DNA of 64,000 bases, from positions 1-64,000 of the forward strand of contig JBBJNV010000013.1 in assembly GCA_037721215.1 (NCBI GenBank). Direction: 5' to 3'. Below, in pieces: positions 1 through 9,720 of the stretch. The position numbers were made by a program, and so were the translations under genes. The notes under the pieces were generated by a model, which saw nothing but the letters and a program-made list of their open reading frames with translations, had not been told where the DNA came from and did not search any database. The stretch is from Gemmatimonadaceae bacterium (GTDB lineage: Bacteria; Gemmatimonadota; Gemmatimonadetes; Gemmatimonadales; Gemmatimonadaceae). The first letter of the stretch is position 1, and each line of letters starts with the position of its first letter.

Positions 1-960
1 ACCGACAACGACGGCGTGGAAGGGTCTGGTGAAGCCGCGCCTAACCGGTTTTACGGTGAGAGCACTGCTACAGTCGCCGCCGCGCTCGCGCAGTTCGCTC
101 CCATTCTCCTCACTGCCGACTCGTGGTCGCTCGAATCGATTGAATTGAAGCTCGATCGCGTGCTGCGCGGCAACGGGTCAGCGAAAAGCGCCGTCAGTGC
201 GGCGTTGCATGACATCGCCGGTAAGCGGACAGGATTGCCGGTGCACCGGCTCTGGGGGCTCGACGCAGGCGATGCGCCGGAATCCAGTTTCACCATCGGC
301 ATCGCGGATAACGAAGGCCTGCAACAGCGAGTTGCCGATGCGTCCGATTACCCCATTCTCAAGCTGAAGCTCGGCAGCAACCGCGACGAGGAGATAGTAC
401 GCGTCGTCCGCGACGCCGCGCCGGGAAAGAAGCTGCGCGTCGACGCCAACGCCGCCTGGACTCCATCAAGAGCAGTCCGGATGATCGACTTCCTTGCAGA
501 TCACGACGTTGAATTCGTCGAGCAGCCGGTCGCTCATCACGACATCGAAGGCATGCGCTTCGTCCGCACCAGATCGAGGTTGCCGATAGTCGCCGATGAA
601 TCGTGCCTCGTTGCGACGGATATTCCCCGGCTGGCGGGCGCAGTGGATGGCATCAACATTAAGCTCGCAAAGTGCGGCAGCCTGCGGGAAGCATTGCGCA
701 TGGTCCACACCGCGCGCGCGTTCGGAATGATGGTAATGGCGGGGTGCATGATAGAATCGAGCCTCGGAATCTCGGCTATCGCGCAGCTCGCGCCGTTACT
801 CGACAGCGCGGACCTGGACGGCGCCGCGCTGCTCGCCAATGACCCGTTCACCGGGGCCGGAATTCCATGCGGGCGGATTACGCTGAGTGACCTGCCCGGA
901 CTCGGCGCCGAACGGGCGCAACGGCCTCTGCCCGAGCTGGACAGCAGCAGCGCGCGCTGA
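1..960 (+). CDS. Dipeptide epimerase (enolase superfamily), 5' end cut by window
   Basis: Likely an L-Ala-D/L-Glu-type dipeptide epimerase, which inverts the C-terminal residue of muropeptide-derived dipeptides so they can be degraded in the cytoplasm. The reading frame is open from base 1 and the first residues (TDNDGVEGSGEAAPN) match the interior of the family's N-terminal domain, so the start lies upstream of the window; the GTG at 16 is probably not the start. Enolase-superfamily catalytic elements are present in order: KLKLGS (KxK), VDANAAW, EQPV, ADES and INIKLAKCG (second lysine), then the CMIESSLGIS segment near the end. The second-lysine motif reads KCGS rather than the common KSGG, so substrate preference is uncertain. 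priA follows after 7 bases. Another dipeptide epimerase subtype is the main alternative. Confidence 0.85.
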   Translation, partial: TDNDGVEGSGEAAPNRFYGESTATVAAALAQFAPILLTADSWSLESIELKLDRVLRGNGSAKSAVSAALHDIAGKRTGLPVHRLWGLDAGDAPESSFTIGIADNEGLQQRVADASDYPILKLKLGSNRDEEIVRVVRDAAPGKKLRVDANAAWTPSRAVRMIDFLADHDVEFVEQPVAHHDIEGMRFVRTRSRLPIVADESCLVATDIPRLAGAVDGINIKLAKCGSLREALRMVHTARAFGMMVMAGCMIESSLGISAIAQLAPLLDSADLDGAALLANDPFTGAGIPCGRITLSDLPGLGAERAQRPLPELDSSSAR

Positions 961-967
961 TCGGCCC

Positions 968-3244
968 ATGAGGCAACGGGCGACGTCACTGGTGGAAGTG
1001 GCCATTCCAGTGCCGCTGTTTCAGACTTTCACGTATGCGCTCGATCCTGACGAGCGCCGAATCCCGACGGCGGGATCGCGAGTGCTCGTACCCTTTCGAA
1101 ACCGCCGCAAGATCGGAATCTGCCTCGGTCAGGCGGACGGTGCGACAGAAATGCGACAAGAGGCGAAGCAGGTCATCGAAGTGCCCGACGACGGGCCTGT
1201 AATCAGCGCGAACATGCTTTCTCTGGGGCAATGGATTGCAGAGTACTACATCGTGCCCATCGGCATCGCGCTTCGCTCCGTGCTGCCGGCGGCGATGACC
1301 GGCGCGGGTCAGCCACAGCCGACGCGCAAAACCCATCGCGTCGTTCGCCTGCTGGATGATCTGCCCACTCTCACCCACCGGGAGAAAGCGTTTGCGCGTG
1401 CACCGCAGCAGCGCGCGGTGTTCGAGATGCTCGAGTCACTGGGAGGCACGAGTACTCTGGAACATCTTCTGGGACAGCTCGCGTTCTCGCCGTCGGTTCT
1501 CAAGGGTCTTGAAAAACGGAGGCTCATCGGCATTGATGCCGAGGCTGTGGACCGGGATCCGTTCGCGTCGCGCGCGATAAAACCGCCGACCCTACATGTG
1601 CCAACCGATGCACAGCAGCGCGCGATTGACGCGACCGCCGCTGGAAATGACGGAGAAGTGTTTCTGCTTCACGGAATTACGGGCAGCGGCAAGACACTCG
1701 TTTACATCGAGTTGTTGCGTGAGATCGTCGGGAATCGCGGGAAGACCGCAATCGTGCTGGTTCCTGAGATTGCGCTCACTCCCCAGACCGTCGACAGATT
1801 CCGTTCAGTTTTCGGCGATCAGATTGCTGTGCTCCATTCGGCTCTCAGCGACGGCGAGCGATACGACGCGTGGCGGGCACTGCAGCGGGGTGACAAGCGC
1901 ATCGCCGTTGGCGCACGCTCGGCGGTCTTCGCTCCAATGTCCAACCTCGGAGCAATCATCGTCGACGAGGAGCACGAGTCGAGCTACAAGCAGGGCGAGA
2001 ATCCCCGCTATCACGCCCGGGAGGTGGCAATCGTCCGCGCCAGAGCCGAGGGCGCAATCGTGGTGCTCGGCAGTGCGACGCCCTCGCTGGAGTCATGGAC
2101 GAACGCCGTTGGCGGGAAGTACTCATTGCTGACGCTGCCGGCGCGTGTCGGCGGCGGGAGTCTGCCGCGGGTCGGCGTGATCGATCTGCGCCGCCAGCCG
2201 TTGCCCTCCGGGCAACCCGTCAGCGGGTACGGTGTGACATACGGCAACGTGATCCGGGAGGAGCTCGATGGCGCATTGACGGAAACCATGCGCCGTGGCG
2301 ACCAATCCATCCTGCTTCTCAACCGCCGGGGATACTCGGCTTTCGTTCAGTGTAACGATTGCGGTGATGTAGTGGTGTGTCCCAACTGCAGTATCACGCT
2401 GACACATCACCGCGCGCCCGAGCGCCTGTTGTGCCACTATTGCGCGTACCAGGACGCAGTGCGTGACTCGTGCGCGCGTTGTGGAGGACTTACGCTGAAC
2501 AATCGTGGGCTTGGCACCCAGCAGGTGGAGAGGCTGCTTGCCGACCGGTTTCCAGGCGCACGGATCGCGCGCATGGATGTGGATACAACGAGTGGCAAGT
2601 GGGCGCACACTGAAATCCTCGACAGGGTTGGGGCCGGAGCGATAGATATTCTTCTGGGTACGCAGATGATCGCCAAAGGGCTCGACTTTCCCGATGTGAC
2701 GCTCGTCGGGGTGATCGATGCGGATGTGGGGATCAATCTCCCGGACTTCCGCGCCTCGGAACGATGTTTCCAGTTGCTCAGCCAGGTTGCGGGACGCGCC
2801 GGGCGTGGCGTCAAAGGCGGGCGGGTGCTGATTCAGACGCGAGTCCCGGGACATCACGCGGTCGTCTGCGCGGTTGCACACGATTATCACACGTTCGTGC
2901 GCGAGGAGCTCGACGGTCGGGTAAATCCAGCGTATCCGCCGAACGTGCGACTGGTGAACATCGTTTTCAGCGGGACGAACGCCGAGGCAACCGCTATTCT
3001 TGCGACGCGGGCGTCGGAATGGATGCGGGAGCTCATTGCGTCGCAGACGGCGGGCGCGGTCGGCATTGTCGGGCCAGCCCCATGCCCGATCGAGCGCGTC
3101 AAGACGCGCTGGCGCTGGCACCTTCTGCTGAAATCGGCGCAGGCGGCGGAACTGACGCGCGTATCCCGTTATTTCATGGAGCGGTTTCCGGTGCCGATGG
3201 CACTTCGCGTCACGCTCGATCGCGATCCGGTAGCATTGTTGTAG
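968..3244 (+). CDS. priA: Primosomal replication-restart helicase PriA
   Basis: PriA is the 3'-to-5' superfamily 2 helicase that reloads the replisome at stalled forks and D-loops. The 758-residue product has the full family architecture: an N-terminal DNA-binding region beginning VEVAIPVPLFQTFTYAL, Walker A GITGSGKT (about 236-243), a DEEH box (about 333-336), and a zinc-binding cysteine cluster from about residue 462 (CNDCGDVVVCPNC, then further CxxC pairs), followed by the helicase motifs GTQMIAKGLDFP and QVAGRAGRG. The ATG at 968 is chosen because the family N-terminus begins just after it; a frame-open GTG lies upstream at 887 but would overlap the epimerase gene by 74 bases. It follows the epimerase by 7 bases and could be co-transcribed with it. 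Confidence 0.96.
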   Translation: MRQRATSLVEVAIPVPLFQTFTYALDPDERRIPTAGSRVLVPFRNRRKIGICLGQADGATEMRQEAKQVIEVPDDGPVISANMLSLGQWIAEYYIVPIGIALRSVLPAAMTGAGQPQPTRKTHRVVRLLDDLPTLTHREKAFARAPQQRAVFEMLESLGGTSTLEHLLGQLAFSPSVLKGLEKRRLIGIDAEAVDRDPFASRAIKPPTLHVPTDAQQRAIDATAAGNDGEVFLLHGITGSGKTLVYIELLREIVGNRGKTAIVLVPEIALTPQTVDRFRSVFGDQIAVLHSALSDGERYDAWRALQRGDKRIAVGARSAVFAPMSNLGAIIVDEEHESSYKQGENPRYHAREVAIVRARAEGAIVVLGSATPSLESWTNAVGGKYSLLTLPARVGGGSLPRVGVIDLRRQPLPSGQPVSGYGVTYGNVIREELDGALTETMRRGDQSILLLNRRGYSAFVQCNDCGDVVVCPNCSITLTHHRAPERLLCHYCAYQDAVRDSCARCGGLTLNNRGLGTQQVERLLADRFPGARIARMDVDTTSGKWAHTEILDRVGAGAIDILLGTQMIAKGLDFPDVTLVGVIDADVGINLPDFRASERCFQLLSQVAGRAGRGVKGGRVLIQTRVPGHHAVVCAVAHDYHTFVREELDGRVNPAYPPNVRLVNIVFSGTNAEATAILATRASEWMRELIASQTAGAVGIVGPAPCPIERVKTRWRWHLLLKSAQAAELTRVSRYFMERFPVPMALRVTLDRDPVALL

Positions 3245-3267
3245 GGCAGGGAACAACTTCAGCGTGA

Positions 3268-3654
3268 ATGATCGACACTACCGAAAGATTTCTGAGAGAT
3301 ATCGCCGTCCGGCTGGACGCGGGCTCGGTGGAAGAGGTACGGCTGTTTCCCCCCATCCGGCAGGGTGGTCTGGAGACCGGCGCCGCTATCGTAGCTGTGC
3401 ACGTGCCGTTGCAGGAGCGGCGCACAGTGTACAGTGCGCGATATTGCCACACGCTCAAAGGGAAAGAGCGAGGGAAGTGGGAAGTCGACGTAACCGCAGA
3501 AGCAGACGCTCCGCTCATCACGCTCGACGCGGTGGTGCAGGGTGTGATGAAACGGGCCGGCGAACCGTTCGAGCCGGAAAAGATAGGAGGCGCCGCATTT
3601 CGCTCGCTCGTCAGCTGGGTGCCTTCAGTCGCTGACAGCTCGCGGGTACCGTGA
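3268..3654 (+). CDS. Conserved-looking hypothetical protein, 128 aa
   Basis: Unrecognised soluble protein downstream of priA. It begins MIDTTERFLRDIAVRL and has alternating hydrophobic strands (AAIVAVHVPL, WEVDVTAEADAPLITLDAVV), suggesting a small alpha/beta domain; no signal peptide, membrane segment or catalytic motif is visible. Coding is supported by its position 23 bases after priA on the same strand and by smooth codon usage. A GTG at 3264 opens a different frame that looks less protein-like. Its last 30 bases overlap the 3' end of the convergent phosphatase-like gene. Function unknown. Confidence 0.6.
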   Translation: MIDTTERFLRDIAVRLDAGSVEEVRLFPPIRQGGLETGAAIVAVHVPLQERRTVYSARYCHTLKGKERGKWEVDVTAEADAPLITLDAVVQGVMKRAGEPFEPEKIGGAAFRSLVSWVPSVADSSRVP

Positions 3655-5331
3655 CAGCACCACCCGGTGCATGTCCCGGGCGTTCTCCATCACCGCGTTT
3701 TCCACGTCGAGCCACCTGGGCGCAATGAGAAACGGGTAGACCTGATCACCCCCTGCCGATCCGTGGGCGCCAATCTGGTCGTCGAACGATACGATCTCAT
3801 TTCCATCATAATCGCCAAACAGGACGCAATCGCCCGCGTTCGGCTGGGTTACCAGCTCCACGATTGCATTCACCACATAGACCTCGGTTCCGTACGGCTC
3901 GAGCGGATTGCGTCCCTCCAGGGTTTTGACGCCTCCGTCTTTCAAAAGTGCCCTGCCTGTTCTGCTCTGGACGTAGACCTCGCCTGAGTCACGGGTTGCA
4001 ACCAGTCCGATTCCCGGGTGCGCGAGAAGTGCATCGTAAAGTGCTCGCCATTTCGGCTCGCTCAGAATCTCGCTGAGATCGAGCTGACGCTCGACGCTCG
4101 CAAAATAGACGAGGGCGAGGCAGGAACTGTACGTGACTACGAGGTCGTGACGGGCGGCGACACGATACTTCTCGGGGATGATGATTTCCCTGATTCCGTA
4201 GCGGCTGCGGAGCCAGTCACGGGTGCGCCTCAGGGCGCGTCTCGTTCCTTGTCGCGCAGCGGGGGTGATGAGCGCAAACGCTTCGATGACTTCGGGACCG
4301 ATGTCGGCGTACTCGCTTGCTTCTGAATGACTGGCAAGTACGTCGCCGTCGAGAACGCGCTGTACGGTCGCGCCCAGCGACTCACCAAACTTCACACGGT
4401 AGCTCTGCGCCGGAGTCATTCCGTGATCGGACAGTATTACAAGATCATAGCCGCGACCACCGGCAAGCCGGGCCATTCTCCAGATCTCCGAAATCCGGGC
4501 GTCAGTGCGGCGAAGGTCTCCGAGCGCCTGCTTGCTCGACGGACCGAAGTGATGGGCAAGCTCATCGTATTGCATGAAGGTGCTGTAGATGATCGGGACG
4601 CCCAGATAGACATCCAGCAGTATCGCCATCGTCTGCAGCTCGCGAATAATGACGTTGCTGAGAATGCGGATGAAGGGAAAAATTCCTTCGGAGTGCGTGA
4701 CGCGGCCCGCCAGTTCTCCACGCAGCCGCTCCCATTCCTCGAGCAGATACTCGAAGACACCTTGAACCAGCATTCTCGCAATGCGAACGGGATGCAGGAC
4801 CATCAGCAGGGCCATGCGGGTACCCCCAAGTCGTTCGTACACGGACATTTTTTCCCGTGTCGCGACCGTGAATGCAACGGTGTCCGCGTCGCCATCGAGG
4901 AGATTTACATAGCTCGAACCGCCGGCGAGCCCTCCCGGTGATTTGATCCTGTCGCGGATGTACTGTACGCCGTGGGGCGCATTGCAGGTGATCACTTTTC
5001 TCGCCGGCTTGTCATAAAACCGGAATGCAGGAATTCCGTGGTTCTCTCCGTGGAAGATTCCCGCCTGGCAATACGGCGTTGCCGAAGGAAGCCCGCAGAA
5101 CCATCGTCGAAGTGTGAACTGGTCGTCGCGCAGCAGACGCTCGATTGTCGGGCAGAGCCCGCGCTCGAGCGCTCGCTGCAGATCGGCGTATGCCAGGGCA
5201 TCAACCTGAAGCATGATGAGCCCGCGGCGGCCATCACGAGGCCTCTTTTCGCGCTCGAAAAGGTGATACTTGGCGGAATAATACCAGCGCATCCATGGAC
5301 CTGCCCGCGGATGCGAACGCCGGTCGGTCAC
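3625..5331 (-). CDS. Alkaline phosphatase superfamily (type I phosphodiesterase/nucleotide pyrophosphatase-like) protein
   Basis: A 568-residue hydrolase of the alkaline phosphatase fold. The first metal-binding aspartate lies in LIMLQVDALAY near residue 40, the probable nucleophile region is GLPSATPYCQAGIFHG, and a later metal site is LSDHG followed by MTPAQSYRVKFG. No signal peptide or membrane helix is evident, so it is probably cytoplasmic or peripheral. The substrate cannot be read from sequence: a phosphodiester, a nucleotide or a sulfate/phosphonate ester are all possible. The GTG start shares bases with the stop of the response-regulator gene (GTGA overlap), so it is probably the last gene of a kinase-regulator-phosphatase operon. 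An ATG 13 codons in (5292) is an alternative start. Confidence 0.8.
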   Translation of the reverse strand: MTDRRSHPRAGPWMRWYYSAKYHLFEREKRPRDGRRGLIMLQVDALAYADLQRALERGLCPTIERLLRDDQFTLRRWFCGLPSATPYCQAGIFHGENHGIPAFRFYDKPARKVITCNAPHGVQYIRDRIKSPGGLAGGSSYVNLLDGDADTVAFTVATREKMSVYERLGGTRMALLMVLHPVRIARMLVQGVFEYLLEEWERLRGELAGRVTHSEGIFPFIRILSNVIIRELQTMAILLDVYLGVPIIYSTFMQYDELAHHFGPSSKQALGDLRRTDARISEIWRMARLAGGRGYDLVILSDHGMTPAQSYRVKFGESLGATVQRVLDGDVLASHSEASEYADIGPEVIEAFALITPAARQGTRRALRRTRDWLRSRYGIREIIIPEKYRVAARHDLVVTYSSCLALVYFASVERQLDLSEILSEPKWRALYDALLAHPGIGLVATRDSGEVYVQSRTGRALLKDGGVKTLEGRNPLEPYGTEVYVVNAIVELVTQPNAGDCVLFGDYDGNEIVSFDDQIGAHGSAGGDQVYPFLIAPRWLDVENAVMENARDMHRVVLSRYPRAVSD

Positions 5332-5690
5332 GCCATTCTTTCGGCGATGAGCTGCAGAAGCTGTCGCAGCGGGACCGGCTTGACCAGCACCTCATCGCAT
5401 CCAGCCGAAATGCACCGCTGTCGTGTCGCCAGATCAGCGTGACCGGTCAATGCAAGGACGGACCGTGGTAGCAATCCGCGGGCTCTGAGTCCGCCGATTA
5501 CGGACAATCCGTCAGCGTCCGGAAGGGTAAGGTCCAGCAGCATCAGGTCGTGGGGTGTCGATGCATCGACGGCAATCGCGTCGGCTGCAGTTGCCGCCAG
5601 GTCTACCTCGTAGCCACTGGCTTTGAGTAGCGTGCGAATAGCGCCCGATACCATCACGCTGTCTTCGACGAGAAATATCCGCCCCGGCAC
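5328..5690 (-). CDS. Single-domain (CheY-like) response regulator
   Basis: A 120-residue receiver domain with no output domain. The conserved elements are present: acidic pocket LVEDS, phosphoacceptor aspartate in LMLLDLTLP, ALTGH for the switch threonine and LVKPV for the conserved lysine. It would act by protein interaction or as a phosphorelay intermediate. Its GTG start overlaps the stop of the upstream histidine kinase and its stop overlaps the start of the phosphatase-like gene, so the three are translationally coupled; the kinase is its likely phosphodonor (inference). Confidence 0.92.
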   Translation of the reverse strand: MPGRIFLVEDSVMVSGAIRTLLKASGYEVDLAATAADAIAVDASTPHDLMLLDLTLPDADGLSVIGGLRARGLLPRSVLALTGHADLATRQRCISAGCDEVLVKPVPLRQLLQLIAERMA

Positions 5691-6517
5691 TACTGATCAC
5701 AGCCAGCCGGCAGTGTGAAAAAAAACCTGCTGCCCGCACCCAGCTCGCTCTCCACCCAGATTCGTCCGCCATGCAGCTCCACATACCGCCGCGCGATTGT
5801 CAATCCGAGGCCCGTGCCATGATGGGCGCGGGACGCGGAAGAGTCGACCTGCGCGAACTCCCGGAAAATTAGATCGTGGTGTTCTGCGGCAATGCCTGGT
5901 CCGGTGTCGCCAACTTCGAGCAGGATCATGCGAGCCGGATCTTCGTGAGCGCGGCAGGCCCTGATCCATACCCGTCCGCCAGGGGGGGTAAAATCGAACG
6001 CGTTGCCCAACAGGTTCGTCAGCACGTGAACGAGTTTGGTCCAGTCCGCCCTGAGAGGGGGAAGGTCGCTGGCAATGTGGCGCTCGAGCATTACGCCCTT
6101 CCGGGCTGCGAGTGACTGGTTCAGCACGGTCACTTCATGCACAATATCGTCGACGCGAAAAGCCGTCGTGTCCAATCCGACGGGTTCGCTCGACTCCCGG
6201 GCGTGCACCAGGATCTCGGATATCATCTCGAGCAGCTGACGCCCGCCAGCGATGATGACCGAAATACTCTCACGCTGCTGATGAGGCATTTCTCCGAGGA
6301 TCCCGTCACGCAGAATCTCGGCGTGCGTGATGATGGCGGTGAGCGGCGTCCTGAGGTCGTGCGAGATGTTGGACAGAAACTGCGTCTTGAGCGCATCTCT
6401 TTCCACGAGTTCCTGTATCACACGCTGAGACGCCGCCAGCTCAGTCTCGAGACGTGTGCTTGCCGACGCTGTGGCGTGCCGGCCGCCGCTGCCGTTCAGG
6501 TCACGCGGCTCAGGCAA
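5690..6517 (-). CDS. Soluble sensor histidine kinase
   Basis: A 275-residue histidine kinase reduced to its catalytic core. A short N-terminal helix ([20 protein letters not shown], coiled-coil-like) leads into the H box [11 protein letters not shown], followed by the dimerisation helix and an ATPase domain with N box [12 protein letters not shown]1 DTGPGIA, F box IFREFAQ and G2 [11 protein letters not shown]. There is no transmembrane or recognisable sensory domain, so it must sense a cytoplasmic cue or a partner. The start is a TTG without an obvious ribosome-binding site, so the true N-terminus may differ. It is the first gene of the operon with the receiver protein and the phosphatase-superfamily enzyme. 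Confidence 0.92.
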   Translation of the reverse strand: MPEPRDLNGSGGRHATASASTRLETELAASQRVIQELVERDALKTQFLSNISHDLRTPLTAIITHAEILRDGILGEMPHQQRESISVIIAGGRQLLEMISEILVHARESSEPVGLDTTAFRVDDIVHEVTVLNQSLAARKGVMLERHIASDLPPLRADWTKLVHVLTNLLGNAFDFTPPGGRVWIRACRAHEDPARMILLEVGDTGPGIAAEHHDLIFREFAQVDSSASRAHHGTGLGLTIARRYVELHGGRIWVESELGAGSRFFFTLPAGCDQ

Positions 6518-6746
6518 GATTTGCCGCAGGAACGAAACTGATGGTCGTCGGACTCACGATCGCCTTTTCGGGGAATTGGATCACCCGCGAAGCATCATCT
6601 CTTTCACGGTGTATAAAAATAGTCAACCGACACGATGCACGAATCGCCCTGGATCCACCGAAATAAATGGCATGCCGATTGCGCCTTTGACAAAGCAGCC
6701 CCATTGAGCTACGGCAGGCCTCACACATAACGGAGGCAGTTGATAA

Positions 6747-7829
6747 ATGTCACACTACAACACTTGCTCGAGGGCACTGCTGATGCTCTCGGCGGCATTT
6801 CTCATCGGGGCGTGCGAAGACGATAAACCGAGCGGCGACGCGCTCGCGCAGGACACCACACTGAACCGCGACCTGGAAATGGCCAATCAGGACAGTGTCG
6901 CCCAGCCGGCATTGCAGGATGTGGCCGTCGGTGACGAGCCCGATCCGCTGGCTTCGGCGGCGCCGGAGAGAGGTGAGGGGGCGGTGCGTGGAAGGTCGGG
7001 ATCGCCAGGCAGTACCTCCACTGAAAGTCGCCCTTCCGTCCGGACGTCGCCGCCGGTCGTTCGAACTCCGCCGCGGTCCACGGGTGGTCGAGTTGTAAAC
7101 CGGCCCGCTCCGCCGCGGCCTACTCAGACACGTCCTGCGCCGAGTCGCTCTGCTTCGAACCGTCCCGCTCCGAGCGCTCCTGTTGCCAGCAGACCCGCAA
7201 CGCGCCAGCCTGTTCCGAATCGTTCAGGCGCCATGTCTGAGCGGACCGGCACGACTTCGAGTGGAAATACGGTCACGCGAACGCCTTCGGGTAGCGAACG
7301 AAACGTCGGCACGATTCCGGCGGGTTCGACATTGAGCCTGGCATCGAATGCAAGGATCTGCACTAACACGAATCGCGTTGGACAGCGATTCAATGCAACC
7401 GTCAGGGAGTCGATCGAAGGTTCAAACGGTACTCGTATTCCCGCCGGCGCGTCAGCGACAGTCGAGATCACCGAGCTCGATCGCAGCGACAATATTAACG
7501 ACGAAGTGCGAATCGGCTTCCGCGTGGTTGCCGTGTCGTTTGGCGGGCGGAGCTATCCGATTGATGCGACAACCACATACGCCAAAGTCGACAAGGTCAG
7601 GAGCAAACAAAACAACAAGGATGTGAAAAAAGTTGTCGGAGGCGCGGCTGTCGGTGCTATTCTGGGCCAGGTACTCGGCAAGGACACCAAATCGACCGTG
7701 ATCGGCGCGGCCGGCGGCGCAGCAGCCGGAACGGCCGCTGCTGCGGCGACCGCCAAGTACGATGGTTGCGTTCCGTCGGGCGGCCAGATCACCGTCACAC
7801 TGGACTCGTCGACCCAGATTCAGGCGTAA
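6747..7829 (+). CDS. Lipoprotein with Pro/Arg-rich linker and C-terminal glycine-zipper
   Basis: A 360-residue predicted lipoprotein. The signal peptide ends in the lipobox LIGAC (Cys 23), followed by an acidic stretch, then a low-complexity Pro/Ala/Arg/Ser region (about residues 80-170, repeats such as RPAP and PSRSASNRPAP). A folded beta-rich domain follows (GSTLSLASNARICTNTNRVG onward), and the C-terminus has a glycine zipper (VGGAAVGAILGQVLG, then GAAGGAAAGTAAAAATA), a motif that inserts in or packs at the outer membrane. A GGAGG-like ribosome site precedes the ATG. The linker could span the periplasm or bind peptidoglycan; that is inference. Not assignable to a named family. Confidence 0.8.
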   Translation: MSHYNTCSRALLMLSAAFLIGACEDDKPSGDALAQDTTLNRDLEMANQDSVAQPALQDVAVGDEPDPLASAAPERGEGAVRGRSGSPGSTSTESRPSVRTSPPVVRTPPRSTGGRVVNRPAPPRPTQTRPAPSRSASNRPAPSAPVASRPATRQPVPNRSGAMSERTGTTSSGNTVTRTPSGSERNVGTIPAGSTLSLASNARICTNTNRVGQRFNATVRESIEGSNGTRIPAGASATVEITELDRSDNINDEVRIGFRVVAVSFGGRSYPIDATTTYAKVDKVRSKQNNKDVKKVVGGAAVGAILGQVLGKDTKSTVIGAAGGAAAGTAAAAATAKYDGCVPSGGQITVTLDSSTQIQA

Positions 7830-7852
7830 CCGGAAGCGACGGTCCTGGCAAA

Positions 7853-7884
7853 GCGCGGTCGTGCCTTCACCGGCGCGACCGCGC
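7853..7884. terminator. GC-rich stem-loop between convergent genes
   Basis: A perfect 9-base-pair stem (GCGCGGTCG at 7853-7861 with CGACCGCGC at 7876-7884) and a 14-base loop lies between the stops of the glycine-zipper lipoprotein and the gamma-glutamyltransferase. There is no U-tract on either strand, so it may act as a transcript-stabilising or weak bidirectional terminator hairpin rather than a classical intrinsic terminator. Confidence 0.4.
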
Positions 7885-7886
7885 AC

Positions 7887-9695
7887 TCAGTAACCGACTG
7901 CCGCTCCGTTTGAACGAGGATCGTCCATTCCCTCGTACCCGGTGGAAATCCGCTTTATGGCAACGATGCTGGCGCCGATGGTGGACTGCTCTGAAAGCGC
8001 ATGGCCCATCCGTATCAGCCGGTCGACCGTGCCGGCATCAAGGCCGCCGCGCTCGTACCGCATTGAGTCCGGAAGCGCCTGATGATGAATTCGCGGCGCA
8101 CTCATGGCATCCGACAGGTTCATACGGTGATCGATCACATTGAGAATCACTTCAGCGGTGCTGGTGATTATTCTCGGGCCACCGCGCCCGCCTATGACCA
8201 GCAGCAGGCCGCCGCGCGGGTCGAGCACGATCGTTGGAGACATGGCGCTGAGCATTCGCTTGCCTGGCGCAATTGCATTGCTTTCGCCCTGTACGAGCCC
8301 AAACTGATTGGGCCGGCCCGGCTGTGAAGCAAAATCATCCATCTCGTTGTTCATGAAAAATCCGGCGCCGCGGATCAGTACACCGGATCCATAAAGGCTG
8401 TTGATCGTGGTCGTTGTCGAGACTGCGTTACCGGTTGCATCGACGACCGAATAGTGAGTTGTTTCGCTACCCTCGCGCAGAGGCGCCGCCAATGCAGAAG
8501 TCGGCGTGGCGCGATCGGCCTTGATACCGAGACGCAGGGAGCGCGCATACTCCTTGCTCTCCAGCCTGGCGCGCGGAATTTTCACGAAGGCAGGATCGCC
8601 AAGCAGCGCATTCCTGTCCATGAATGCACGCTGGAACGACGAGCCCGCGAGATGGAAGTACCCAGCGCTGCCGAACGCGGGCATCCGCTCGAACCCTTCG
8701 AGGATGTTCAGCGTTTCACCGACAGTGATCCCGCCGGACGACGACGGGGGCATCGACAAGACAGTATAGCCGCGATAGTTCGTCCTGATCGGTTCACGCC
8801 ACGCCGCTTTGTACTGCTCCATGTCTCGGGTCGTGATAATCCCGCAACCGTTGGCGGCCCGTGTTCTCGGCGTAACACCGGCTGGGCAATCGCGCTGCAT
8901 CTCAGCCGCAACCAGCTCGGCAACCCGGCCGCGATAAAATCCTGCGGCGCCGTTTCGTGCTATCAGATTCAGCGTCATGGCGAGCTCAGGCTGGAATATT
9001 CTTGTCCCCGGCACGATTGGCCTGCCGCCCGGCAGAAAAATGCCAGCTCCTGCAAACTGCGAAATCAGCGAAGCCTTGCCCGCAACTGACCTCGAAAGTG
9101 TGCTGTCGACGATAAACCCATCGGTCGCCATCCTGATTGCGGGTGCCATTACCCTCGCCAGCGGCATCGAGCCGTACTTGCTCAGTGCCTCGGTCAATCC
9201 AGCGACAGCTCCGGGTACCCCGGATGCGGCACGGCCAGTGACCCCTGCCCCGGTCAGTCTTCCCGAGGCATCGAGGTACATGTCCCGAAATGAGGCGAGG
9301 GGCGCAATTTCCCTGTAATCGATCGCGGCGGTTCGGCCGTCCGCCATCCGAATGACCATGTAGCCACCACCACCGATGTTGCCCGCCTCCGGATAAACCA
9401 CGGCCAGCGCAAAACCGACAGCCACGGCGGCATCGATGGCGTTCCCACCGGCCTTCAGAATCTCGATTCCTGCCTCACTCGAAAGGCGGCTGCTGCTCGC
9501 AACCATTGCGTGTTCCGCAACAGTGGCTTTCGCAGAACCCGAGGGAAATCGCCATCCCGCCGGAAAAGTCGCAGCGACGCGCTCAGGTACATCGGCGGGG
9601 TAAATGACGGCTCGCGGCTCGCGGGGTATCGTCCCGGGTGAACATGCAGCTGCGATCGCGGACAGCACGCCAAGCCAGACCCTCTGGTTGTTCAA
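7887..9695 (-). CDS. ggt: Gamma-glutamyltransferase, lipoprotein-type signal
   Basis: A gamma-glutamyl transpeptidase/hydrolase (602 residues), which cleaves glutathione and other gamma-glutamyl peptides after autoprocessing into two chains. The N-terminal sequence ends in a lipobox-like AAAC (Cys 18), suggesting a lipid-anchored periplasmic enzyme. The large chain begins AMVASSSRLSSEAGIEIL and contains GGNAIDAAVAVGFAL; the processing and catalytic threonine is the second T of TTHYSVVDATGNAVS, followed by NSLYGSGV, and the small chain carries GGRGGPRIITSTAEV. The start is TTG with a good AAGGAG site six bases upstream. In this neighbourhood it may help degrade gamma-D-Glu-containing muropeptides, but glutathione turnover is equally possible. 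Confidence 0.94.
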   Translation of the reverse strand: MNNQRVWLGVLSAIAAACSPGTIPREPRAVIYPADVPERVAATFPAGWRFPSGSAKATVAEHAMVASSSRLSSEAGIEILKAGGNAIDAAVAVGFALAVVYPEAGNIGGGGYMVIRMADGRTAAIDYREIAPLASFRDMYLDASGRLTGAGVTGRAASGVPGAVAGLTEALSKYGSMPLARVMAPAIRMATDGFIVDSTLSRSVAGKASLISQFAGAGIFLPGGRPIVPGTRIFQPELAMTLNLIARNGAAGFYRGRVAELVAAEMQRDCPAGVTPRTRAANGCGIITTRDMEQYKAAWREPIRTNYRGYTVLSMPPSSSGGITVGETLNILEGFERMPAFGSAGYFHLAGSSFQRAFMDRNALLGDPAFVKIPRARLESKEYARSLRLGIKADRATPTSALAAPLREGSETTHYSVVDATGNAVSTTTTINSLYGSGVLIRGAGFFMNNEMDDFASQPGRPNQFGLVQGESNAIAPGKRMLSAMSPTIVLDPRGGLLLVIGGRGGPRIITSTAEVILNVIDHRMNLSDAMSAPRIHHQALPDSMRYERGGLDAGTVDRLIRMGHALSEQSTIGASIVAIKRISTGYEGMDDPRSNGAAVGY

Positions 9696-9720
9696 GGGAA
9701 TCTCCTTCTCGTTGATGACA

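Noticed and set aside
6669-6720. tRNA-like stretch on the minus strand (acceptor-like GGCCTGCCG, then TAGCTCAATGG)
   Set aside because: The D-arm start is tRNA-like and a 9-base stem with one mismatch can form, but the distance is only about 34 bases, there is no GAGC D-stem partner, T-arm or CCA-like end. It may be a tRNA remnant or chance.
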